Origin: an uncultured Bacteroidales bacterium
GTDB lineage: Bacteria > Bacteroidota > Bacteroidia > Bacteroidales > Muribaculaceae
Direction: 5' to 3'
Length of the DNA: 5,706 nt
Assembly (NCBI GenBank): GCA_947176515.1
Contig: CAMWQZ010000106.1
Coordinates: 1 to 5,706 of the forward strand
Positions 1 to 5,328 of the stretch are shown here, in pieces. The notes under the pieces are model-generated. The model ran no database searches and was not told where the DNA came from. It saw only the letters and a list, made by a program, of their open reading frames with translations. A program made the translations under genes and the position numbers. Each line of letters begins with the position of its first letter. Position 1 is the first letter of the stretch.

Positions 1-88
1 GGCGGTAGGTGAGCCATGTTATCTCAGGTCCGGCCCACGACATTAGCGCCGTGGCCATGGTGGCTATTAATAGGGGGAGTTTTTTCAT
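1..88 (-). CDS. N-terminal fragment of an exported protein (signal peptide only visible)
   Basis: Reading leftwards from an ATG whose complement lies at 86-88, 29 codons stay open to the window edge. The product begins MKKLPLLIATMATALMSW, followed by AGPEITWLTYR. Two lysines followed by a hydrophobic stretch of about 15 residues and a small-residue region (SWAG) are what a Sec signal peptide looks like, so the protein is probably exported or a periplasmic/outer-membrane protein. It starts 16 bases after the channel gene stop on the same strand, so the two are probably co-transcribed. The residues after the putative cleavage site (EITWL) faintly recall the start of Bacteroidota DUF1573 proteins, but too little is visible to assign a family. 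The mature protein lies outside the window. Confidence 0.6.
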   Translation of the reverse strand, partial: MKKLPLLIATMATALMSWAGPEITWLTYR

Positions 89-104
89 TGTAATTATTTG
101 ATGA

Positions 105-806
105 TTAATCAAATTGCTCTAATTTGGCTAATGATTTTCTGCGTTTTAAATATTTCTGCACTACGTCGCCGAGATAGACCGTAAAGAGTGGGAAGATTAT
201 TACGCCCATGGCTGAGAGGGCGGCTGCGAGTACTTTGCCGACGACTGTGACAGGATTGACGGGCGCACCGATGGTCGTAGCCTCGAGACAGCACCACCAG
301 AGCGACGACCAATAGTCGGGAACCCCGGGGTTGACGGGCTGCTCCTGCTCCAGGAAGATTAGCGACGCAAAGTAGACCATCATCACTACTATGCTGACGT
401 AGGACCAGAAGATGCCGACGATGCGCGATGTCGACACATAGCGTATCACCAGCGCCATGGCAAAGGCGGCGCGAAGCAGCGGCACGAAGCGAAGGAAGTA
501 GAGCTCCTGCTCGTCGAGCTGGAGGTGAAACTGCGTTATTATATTAAGGTAGGGAATAGACACCAGAAGAAAGCCGATGTTGCGCCACATGTAGCGCCAG
601 TGGTTGTCGGCAAGGTAGACCTGCACGAAAAATTCTATGATAAACGCCACGCAGACCCACAGCTGAAAGCGCATGTAGACTGGGTTGGTCAGGAAGGGTT
701 TCTGCATGAATGTATCGACCGATATAAACACTACGAGAGCTAAGGCCAGCGCGAAAACGAGCAGGTTGAGGTCATTGCTTAGCTTCTTCTTGAAATTATT
801 TTTCAT
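105..806 (-). CDS. Six-transmembrane ion channel, voltage-gated superfamily, with atypical TTIGAP selectivity filter
   Basis: A 233-aa integral membrane protein, complete from ATG (complement at 804-806) to TAA (complement at 105-107). Hydrophobic segments fall at about residues 13-32, 47-65, 77-92, 103-123 (S4-like, with Arg106, Arg112, Arg122 and Arg128 rather than the dense three-residue spacing of a strong voltage sensor), 131-152, and 190-212 (S6). Between the last two lies a re-entrant pore helix (YWSSLWWCCLEA, 165-176) followed by the filter TTIGAP at 177-182. The segment VNPVTVVGKVLAA (183-195) closely resembles the stretch that follows the filter in bacterial potassium channels. The fold is therefore that of an inner-membrane tetrameric cation channel. 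The GYG signature is replaced by GAP, so ion selectivity cannot be taken as potassium. The C-terminus is short and basic with no RCK or cyclic-nucleotide domain. I see no convincing promoter upstream. It is likely a host gene and not part of the phage module, which runs divergently. Confidence 0.85.
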   Translation of the reverse strand: MKNNFKKKLSNDLNLLVFALALALVVFISVDTFMQKPFLTNPVYMRFQLWVCVAFIIEFFVQVYLADNHWRYMWRNIGFLLVSIPYLNIITQFHLQLDEQELYFLRFVPLLRAAFAMALVIRYVSTSRIVGIFWSYVSIVVMMVYFASLIFLEQEQPVNPGVPDYWSSLWWCCLEATTIGAPVNPVTVVGKVLAAALSAMGVIIFPLFTVYLGDVVQKYLKRRKSLAKLEQFD

Positions 807-1002
807 TGCAAATCGATTTTTTTACAGATAGTGAAACGCAATATAATTAACACGCAATCACGGCGTAATGTTCGATTTTTTTGTGCCGTTGAAATGTTAA
901 AATGTATAGTCGTACAAATTTGTGTAATATCACTTTAAATTGCATTATAACTTTGCAATCGGAAATCAAACAATAACAATCAATTTTAAAACTACAAAAA
1001 CT
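807..1002. other. Divergent intergenic region between channel gene and phage-like module
   Basis: A 196-base AT-rich spacer separates the leftward channel gene from the rightward module. It contains a promoter-like site for the rightward gene (listed separately) and an 11-bp direct repeat, TCGATTTTTTT, at 813-823 and 872-882. No tRNA or attachment-site-like sequence is evident by eye. If the module is an integrated element, its left junction should fall here or further left. Confidence 0.5.
918..957 (+). promoter_or_regulatory. Bacteroidota-type promoter for the 97-aa gene
   Basis: TAACTTTG at 948-955 matches the Bacteroidota -7 consensus TAnnTTTG exactly. The best upstream TTTG (919-922) is 25 bases away, longer than the usual spacing of about 20, so the -33 element is uncertain. 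Transcription would begin near 962 and leave a leader of about 40 bases before the ATG at 1003. The block ATTTGTGTAAT (918-928) and the -7 context ATTATAACTTTGCA (944-957) recur before the gene at 4829. Confidence 0.55.
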
Positions 1003-1296
1003 ATGGAAAATCTTGAAGAAAACAACACCATCACAGAAATCTCTGAGCTCTCTGAGCACTCCGAGCACTCTGAGAACTCTGAGAACTCTGAGAACTCAGA
1101 AATCTCTAATTCCCCCGAGCTGCGCCGCCTTATTGAAGAGGCCGAGCAACGAGGATACATAAGAGGCCGCAATGAGCAGATTGAGCAGCTTGTTATGCAG
1201 CCGCTCGACGACGATCCCACGCTGCCACCGGCCTATAGCGACAGTGATTCATGCCCGAGCTTCCTCGCCAATATCCGCCCAAGCATTTGGGATTAA
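1003..1296 (+). CDS. 97-aa acidic protein with tandem SEx repeat, upstream of capsid gene; possible scaffold-like or assembly protein
   Basis: I chose the ATG at 1003 because an in-frame ATG at 940 lies upstream of and inside the promoter-like -7 element at 948-955. The product has three parts. Residues 14-31 are six tripeptide repeats (SEL, SEH, SEH, SEN, SEN, SEN) followed by SEI. Residues from about 36 to 65 (PELRRLIEEAEQRGY onward) form a charged, predicted helical stretch. The tail is acidic and proline-rich and ends in FLANIRPSIWD. The protein is small, soluble and strongly acidic, and I do not recognise a named family. Its place directly before the capsid gene, together with a charged helix and a short conserved-looking C-terminal tail, would suit a scaffold or capsid-assembly role, but that is inference from position and composition only. 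A 185-base repeat tract separates it from the capsid gene. Confidence 0.65.
   Translation: MENLEENNTITEISELSEHSEHSENSENSENSEISNSPELRRLIEEAEQRGYIRGRNEQIEQLVMQPLDDDPTLPPAYSDSDSCPSFLANIRPSIWD
1042..1095 (+). repeat. 9-bp tandem repeat, six units, inside the 97-aa gene
   Basis: Six consecutive 9-base units are TCTGAGCTC, TCTGAGCAC, TCCGAGCAC and three identical TCTGAGAAC (1069-1095). A degenerate continuation (TCAGAAATC, TCT) follows. Each unit encodes Ser-Glu-Xaa in frame. Gain or loss of units would change protein length without a frameshift. The three identical units at the 3' side suggest recent slippage. Confidence 0.9.
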
Positions 1297-1298
1297 AA

Positions 1299-1481
1299 CA
1301 ATGAAAAGTGAATAATGAACAATGAATAATGAAAAGTGAACAATGAAAAGTGAAGAGGGAAAAATGAATAATGAATAATGAAAAGTGAATAATGAAAAAT
1401 GAAAGGTGAAAAATTCTTCATTCTTAATTCTTCATTTTTAATTTAATTTAATTCTTAATTTTTAATTTTTAATTTAATTTT
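1299..1481. repeat. AT-rich short-repeat tract with inverted arms, before the capsid gene
   Basis: This spacer between the 97-aa gene and the capsid gene is built from short units such as AATGAAAAGTGAA (1300-1312, 1328-1340, 1342-1354, 1377-1389) and AATAATGA. It switches at about 1410 to the complementary flavour (TTCTTCATTCTTAATTC, then TTTAATTTAATT runs). A 9-bp inverted repeat, AAAAATGAA at 1395-1403 with TTCATTTTT at 1431-1439, lies around the switch point. Stop codons are frequent in it. The same 13-mer occurs in the tract at 5249-5328. The final 40 bases, nearly pure A/T, end at the capsid ATG and would leave that start unstructured, which favours initiation in Bacteroidota that do not rely on Shine-Dalgarno pairing. 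Confidence 0.8.
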
Positions 1482-2711
1482 ATGTCTACACAAACTCTTA
1501 GCGGTCCAGTGACCGTAGCAACAACCAATGAATTAGCCCCCGGCTTAATCCGTAACGCTATTGACCAGCGCATCGTAAAAATTCGCCCAATGTCGACGCC
1601 CATCGACCAGATTTCGAGATATGCTGGTGCGCGGCAGGCGCGTTCGATGATGGTCGAGTATTACTCCGTCGACCCCAAAAAGTCAGAAACAACCGTCGAA
1701 TCTGACGTTCCCTCCGGCAATGGCTCAAAGCGTGCCGATGGCGTATATACCCACGTTATCAAGACCCAAAATGACCTCATCTTCGAGCCTACCGAGACTG
1801 TGATGTTTCCCGATATTACGACCAAATCTGGTGAAACCTTAGTGGCTTACGTTGTGTCGCGCATCCCGGCAAGCGGCATCGAGATTATGGTAATCAATGG
1901 CAACGGCGATACTCACGCGATACCCTCCATCCCGTCTGGCTCAAAGATTATCCGCATGGGGCGCGCAGCGAGCGAACTCGATGTTCAGACCGCTCAATTC
2001 CAGGCCCTTCCCGTCAAGCGCGCTAACAATTGTCAGATTTTTAAAATGCAGGTTGAGGAAAGCACGCTCCATAAGATTGCCAACAAAGAAGTCGGCTGGT
2101 CATTCTCCGACAATGAGGAGGCCGCAATTATCGACATGCGCCTGGGCATGGAGAAAAATTTCCTCTTCGGCTCAAAAAGAGTGCTTCGCGACCCAATTAA
2201 AAACGAGGATGTCTATCTCACCGGTGGCATCTGGCATCAGGCTCCCGACAATTATCTGCTCGACCTCGACGTCATCACCGAAAAAGACCTCATTGACCTT
2301 ACCCGTAAGGCCTTCACCGGCACTTGCGGCACCAAGCAGAAAATGCTCGTCTGTGGTTCCGAACTGATGTCGGCCCTCTCAAAAATTGAGTGTAAAAACG
2401 TGCGCTATGCCCATAATCCTAACGTCAAGTGGGGCTTGACCTTCAGTGAATTGCAGTCTAATTTCGGCACGCTGCGTATCATTCATTCCGAGGTCTTTGA
2501 CCAGTGTGGCCACGAATGTGATGGCATGGTCATCGACCCCGACTACCTCACCAAGTATGTCCACATCCCCTTCCACGCCGAGCAGCTCGACTTGCGTCGT
2601 TCGGGTCAGCGCAACACTTCGGCTGTCGTCATCACCGAGGCTTCGTGTCTTGTGCTCCGCTATCCCGACACTCACCTCAAAGTGATTGGCTTTAAGGCTC
2701 CAAAGGCATAA
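1482..2711 (+). CDS. Probable major capsid protein, DUF5309/SU10-like (HK97 fold)
   Basis: A 409-aa soluble protein, likely the main shell subunit. Recognition rests on family-like landmarks in the right order. These are an N-terminal region with DQISRYAGA (42-50), a central region with NNCQIFKMQVEEST (182-195) followed by a helical stretch containing EEAAIIDMRLGMEKNFLFG (212-230), the strand-rich FGTLRIIHSEVFD (328-340), the motif GMVIDPDYL (348-356), and the C-terminal EASCLVLRYPDTHLKVIG (386-403). The last resembles the 'E..L.vr.P..h..i.g' ending I associate with the DUF5309/SU10-type capsid family. The assignment is from memory of the family, not a search. No N-terminal delta domain or cleavage site stands out, and no protease gene is seen nearby. 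It is followed after 13 bases by the 184-aa gene and then by the portal gene, which supports a head-module role. The start at 1482 directly follows the AT-rich tract. Confidence 0.75.
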   Translation: MSTQTLSGPVTVATTNELAPGLIRNAIDQRIVKIRPMSTPIDQISRYAGARQARSMMVEYYSVDPKKSETTVESDVPSGNGSKRADGVYTHVIKTQNDLIFEPTETVMFPDITTKSGETLVAYVVSRIPASGIEIMVINGNGDTHAIPSIPSGSKIIRMGRAASELDVQTAQFQALPVKRANNCQIFKMQVEESTLHKIANKEVGWSFSDNEEAAIIDMRLGMEKNFLFGSKRVLRDPIKNEDVYLTGGIWHQAPDNYLLDLDVITEKDLIDLTRKAFTGTCGTKQKMLVCGSELMSALSKIECKNVRYAHNPNVKWGLTFSELQSNFGTLRIIHSEVFDQCGHECDGMVIDPDYLTKYVHIPFHAEQLDLRRSGQRNTSAVVITEASCLVLRYPDTHLKVIGFKAPKA

Positions 2712-2724
2712 CTATCGCGCAGCA

Positions 2725-3279
2725 ATGATTGTCAACCTTTCTCACCAGCAGATGCTTCAGACCTGGCGCCAGTGCGCCGGGCTGGAGCCCCTGGTCAGCG
2801 CCTGTACCGTCGAGCGCTTTGACGGTGTCGACGTCGATAGCCGCCTGTCGGCAATGATGAGGCAGTGGTATCTCGGGCTGCTTGACAGCGGCGACCCTTC
2901 GTTGCTCGGTCCTGCCGCCGACGCCAGTGACCTCGTCACCATTGATTCCGACCGATGTGGCTGCTGCGTCCGGCTGATTTGCGACGCTTCGGTGCGACGC
3001 TTGCAGTCGGTGCGGCTTTCAGGCTGGCAGCGCTCGGCCACTGTCGTTGACCAGAGCGAAATCAGTCGCCGGCTCGCCCTGCAGTCTAACCCCTATTCGC
3101 GCGCCGGCAACGCCGACCCTATAGCGTGGCGCGACTCATCAGGCTGCCTGTTTGCCGCGCCTGTCGCGCCTGACGCTGCTGTCGTCCAAGCCACGGCTTA
3201 TATAGACTCCGGTCCTGAGGGATATCGTCTCGACGAACGCGCCCTCGCTGCCATCCCTGAGTCAATTTCAATCTTTTAA
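2725..3279 (+). CDS. 184-aa protein between capsid and portal genes; candidate head-completion/adaptor protein
   Basis: I chose the ATG at 2725, 13 bases after the capsid stop. An alternative in-frame ATG at 2686 would add 13 residues and overlap the capsid gene. The protein begins MIVNLSHQQMLQTWR, has a helical N-terminal half, a cysteine cluster (C78, C80, C81, C86 in DRCGCCVRLIC), a predicted beta-rich middle, and ends GYRLDERALAAIPESISIF. There is no signal peptide or membrane segment. I do not recognise a named family. In tailed phages a protein of this size next to the capsid gene is often the head-tail adaptor or head-completion protein, and that is the leading guess here from position alone. 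It is GC-rich like the portal gene, which starts 30 bases downstream. Confidence 0.65.
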   Translation: MIVNLSHQQMLQTWRQCAGLEPLVSACTVERFDGVDVDSRLSAMMRQWYLGLLDSGDPSLLGPAADASDLVTIDSDRCGCCVRLICDASVRRLQSVRLSGWQRSATVVDQSEISRRLALQSNPYSRAGNADPIAWRDSSGCLFAAPVAPDAAVVQATAYIDSGPEGYRLDERALAAIPESISIF

Positions 3280-3309
3280 TCACCACGTCATTAATAACTT
3301 AATCTTTTT

Positions 3310-4740
3310 ATGAAATCACAGACCAACCTCTGTCTTCTCACTGCGGCGCGCGACGCTTGGCTTTCGGCCTCGTCGCTTCGCAGCCGCCGTGAGCGATACA
3401 AGCGCTACACTTATGGCGACCAGTGGAGCGACATTGTGACCGACGAAAGCGGTCGCCGCGTCCGCGAGTCCGACCAGATTGAAGATTCAGGCCGTAAGCC
3501 GCTTATCAACAACATGATTCGCCAGATTGTCAAGATAGTCATCGGCCGCTATCGCTCGTCGAGCCGCGAAGAGGGTATATATCGTGTCGACTCTCCCCGG
3601 CGCAGCTATATCACCGACAATGCCCTGCTCGAGCTCGACTGCCGCATGCTCGAAGAGTTCCTTATTTCGGGTTGCGCAGTCCAGCGAGTGTGTCGCGAGA
3701 CCCGTCAGGGGCGCCGGCGGCTGTGGATTGACAATGTCAACCCTCGCAAGTTTTTTGTCAATGCTTTTCGTGACCCTCGCGGCTGCGATATCGAGATGAT
3801 TGGCATGCTTCATGACCTCTCGTTTCCCGAAATCATCGCCCGTTTCGCCGGCGATAGCTCTCGGCGTTTCGACCAGTTGGCTCATATCTATTCGTCGTCA
3901 TCGGCCGGCAGCGTCCTTGACGGAGCTCCGCAGCTGGGCGAGTCTGACGACTCTGCCGCCGACTTTTTCACGGCGCCTCCCGGTCGTTGTCGTGCTATCG
4001 AGGTCTGGACTCTCGACTGCCGCAACACACTCCTCTGTCACGACCGCCGCGACGCTCGTGCTTACACCCTCAATAACTCTGCCGCTGCTCGCGAGACTAT
4101 CGACAATCTCAACTCTCGCCGCATCAGTTGGGGTGAGGCTACCGTAGCCACTCGCCGGCGCCTCGACTTTGTGTGGCATTGCCGCTGGTTCGCCCCCGAC
4201 GGTTCGCTCTTAGCGTCCTACGATTCGCCCTTCCGTCATGGCTCTCATCCCTTCGCCGTGAAATTTTATCCCCTCACCGACGGCGAGGTGCACTCCTTCG
4301 TCGAGGACGTCATCGACCAGCAGCGTTGCATCAACCGCATGGTCGTCCTTATCGACCATATCATCGGATCTGCTGCCAAGGGTCTGCTCCTTTTCCCTCA
4401 GGAACAGAAGCCCAAAAACTATGATTGGTCCGACATACGCGACGCCTGGAGCCGCGCCAACGGTGTAATCCCCATTACTGGCCACGGCAACATCTTGCCC
4501 CAGCAGGTTCATTCGCCGACCGACAACAAAGGCGCTTCTGAGCTCCTCAATCTCCAGATGAAGCTCTTCGACCAGATTTCGGGTGTCAGCGACGTGATTG
4601 CCGGACGCAGCATCTCACCCTCGACGGGTAATGCTGTCTACGAAAGTCAGTTGCGCAACTCTGCAGTGGCGCTTGCCGATTTGATTGATTCCTTTGCCGC
4701 CTTCCGCTCTGATCGCGACTATAAGGCAATTAATATTTAA
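3310..4740 (+). CDS. Probable phage portal protein, apparently short at the C-terminus
   Basis: A 476-aa protein that would form the dodecameric DNA-entry ring at one capsid vertex. Landmarks of P22-like/SU10-like portals are visible: an N-terminal charged helix with YKRYTYGDQWSD (30-41), the GRKPLINNMIRQIVKIVIGRYRS segment (61-83), NVNPRKFFVNAFRDPRGCD (142-160, the strand that reads 'v.p..f..d...'), FRHGSHPFAVKFYPL (308-322), a long helix with DVIDQQRCINRMVVLIDH (333-350), and GVSDVIAGRSISPSTG (425-440), followed by a helix LRNSAVALADLIDSFAAFRS (448-467). In related portals that last helix is normally followed by further sequence, but here the protein stops nine residues later, within YKAINI. 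It starts 30 bases after the 184-aa gene without a Shine-Dalgarno sequence. The usual phage order would put portal before capsid. The family call is confident from motif pattern; assembly competence is not established. Confidence 0.78.
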   Translation: MKSQTNLCLLTAARDAWLSASSLRSRRERYKRYTYGDQWSDIVTDESGRRVRESDQIEDSGRKPLINNMIRQIVKIVIGRYRSSSREEGIYRVDSPRRSYITDNALLELDCRMLEEFLISGCAVQRVCRETRQGRRRLWIDNVNPRKFFVNAFRDPRGCDIEMIGMLHDLSFPEIIARFAGDSSRRFDQLAHIYSSSSAGSVLDGAPQLGESDDSAADFFTAPPGRCRAIEVWTLDCRNTLLCHDRRDARAYTLNNSAAARETIDNLNSRRISWGEATVATRRRLDFVWHCRWFAPDGSLLASYDSPFRHGSHPFAVKFYPLTDGEVHSFVEDVIDQQRCINRMVVLIDHIIGSAAKGLLLFPQEQKPKNYDWSDIRDAWSRANGVIPITGHGNILPQQVHSPTDNKGASELLNLQMKLFDQISGVSDVIAGRSISPSTGNAVYESQLRNSAVALADLIDSFAAFRSDRDYKAINI

Positions 4741-4765
4741 AAAAATCATCATTTATTGCATTTAT

Positions 4766-4800
4766 ATTTGTGTAATTGAAATTAATATTATAATTTTGCA
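4766..4800 (+). promoter_or_regulatory. Bacteroidota-type promoter for the 140-aa gene
   Basis: TTTG at 4767-4770, a 20-base spacer, and TAATTTTG at 4791-4798 match the Bacteroidota -33/-7 consensus (TTTG, about 20 bases, TAnnTTTG) in both elements and spacing. Transcription would start near 4805, giving a leader of about 24 bases before the ATG at 4829. It lies in an 88-base AT-rich gap after the portal gene, so the downstream genes can be expressed separately from the capsid-portal unit. Its sequence modules are shared with the site at 918-957. Confidence 0.7.
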
Positions 4801-4828
4801 TCCACAACATCTAAAACAACTATTGAAA

Positions 4829-5251
4829 ATGTCACAGAAAACCTTATCACAACTCCGCGACGCAGACTTCGCTAAAAGTCTCAAAGAGTCGCTGCGCCGC
4901 TACCGCGCTATGTCGGTGCGTCCCACAAGCACACAGATAATCGAAGACGCTCTTGCCGCACGTCCCCAGCGCTTCTATCTCACCTATCGCACCATTGAGG
5001 CGCGCATCAATCGCTTGCGCCGCGAGGCCATTGGCGCCGGCGGCAAGAAGCTCTCAGCCAGTCAGCAGCAGTGGGTCGAAGTCAGCGCGGCGATTAACCG
5101 CTTTCTCGCGCGCAACAAGCGAGCCACCATGTCCGACGCCATTAACCACGTTGTCAACTTCGCCCGTCCCTCGCGCTTCTTCATCTCAGAGCGCAAAGCC
5201 CAGCAACTATTCCGCCTCACCCTCCGCCGCGAATACCACTTCGTAAAATGA
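4829..5251 (+). CDS. 140-aa basic protein with two related ARPxRF halves, function unknown
   Basis: I chose the ATG at 4829 because it lies just downstream of a good promoter. An in-frame ATG at 4685 would sit inside the portal gene and add a low-complexity, AT-rich leader that reads like non-coding sequence. The protein is basic, rich in Arg and predicted to be largely helical. It contains an apparent internal duplication: ARPQRFYLTYRTIEARINRL (44-63) in the first half and ARPSRFFISERKAQQLFRLT (112-131) in the second, both ending in LRRE. Each copy is preceded by a helix (TQIIEDAL; MSDAINHV). The many arginines would suit nucleic-acid binding or contact with a portal or DNA, but no known DNA-binding fold is clear and I do not recognise a family. 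The TGA stop at 5249-5251 lies inside the repeat tract that follows. Confidence 0.7.
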   Translation: MSQKTLSQLRDADFAKSLKESLRRYRAMSVRPTSTQIIEDALAARPQRFYLTYRTIEARINRLRREAIGAGGKKLSASQQQWVEVSAAINRFLARNKRATMSDAINHVVNFARPSRFFISERKAQQLFRLTLRREYHFVK

Positions 5252-5328
5252 ACAATGAAAAGTGAAAAATGAAAAATTTTTCACTCATCATTCTTCACTT
5301 TTCATTCTTAACTCATCATTCTTCATTT
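5249..5328. repeat. AT-rich repeat tract with strong inverted repeats, before the last gene
   Basis: AATGAAAAGTGA at 5254-5265 is perfectly complementary to TCACTTTTCATT at 5295-5306 (12-bp arms, 29 bases between). Nested inside is a second stem, GTGAAAAAT (5262-5270) with ATTTTTCAC (5276-5284) and a five-base loop; TGAAAAATTTTTCA (5270-5283) is a perfect 14-bp palindrome. The two pairings compete for shared bases. The 13-mer AATGAAAAGTGAA is the unit of the tract before the capsid gene, and an inverted copy is at 5294-5306. The stretch starts within the stop codon of the 140-aa gene and ends at the next ATG. It could fold in RNA as a leaky terminator or attenuator, but there is no GC-rich stem and no clear terminal T-run after it. 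Confidence 0.8.

Noticed and set aside
813..882. Direct repeat TCGATTTTTTT as an attachment-site core
   Set aside because: Both copies are 59 bases apart in the same spacer, low in complexity, and not linked to a tRNA or integrase; chance similarity is likely.
940..1002. Upstream ATG at 940 as the start of the 97-aa gene
   Set aside because: It would start inside the promoter region, before the -7 element at 948-955, and the added 21 residues are AT-rich and non-protein-like.
966..1220. Minus-strand frame with SEF/SEC repeats
   Set aside because: It is the antisense reading of the 9-bp tandem repeat of the 97-aa gene and has no promoter of its own.
1299..1481. CRISPR-like array of short repeats
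   Set aside because: Units are 7-14 bases, run into each other without unique spacers of constant length, and change strand sense midway. No Cas gene is present.
2379..4512. Several minus-strand frames opposite the capsid, 184-aa and portal genes
   Set aside because: They are long only because GC-rich coding DNA suppresses stops in opposite frames; no promoter-like sites or family features support them.
4685..4828. Upstream ATG at 4685 as the start of the 140-aa gene
   Set aside because: It overlaps the portal gene in another frame and translates the promoter region into an Ile-rich leader; the ATG at 4829 follows a well-formed promoter.
4700..4828. Frameshift that would restore a longer portal C-terminus
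   Set aside because: The sequence after the portal stop is AT-rich in all frames and holds a promoter; no frame shows portal-like sequence, so a simple frameshift does not explain the short end.
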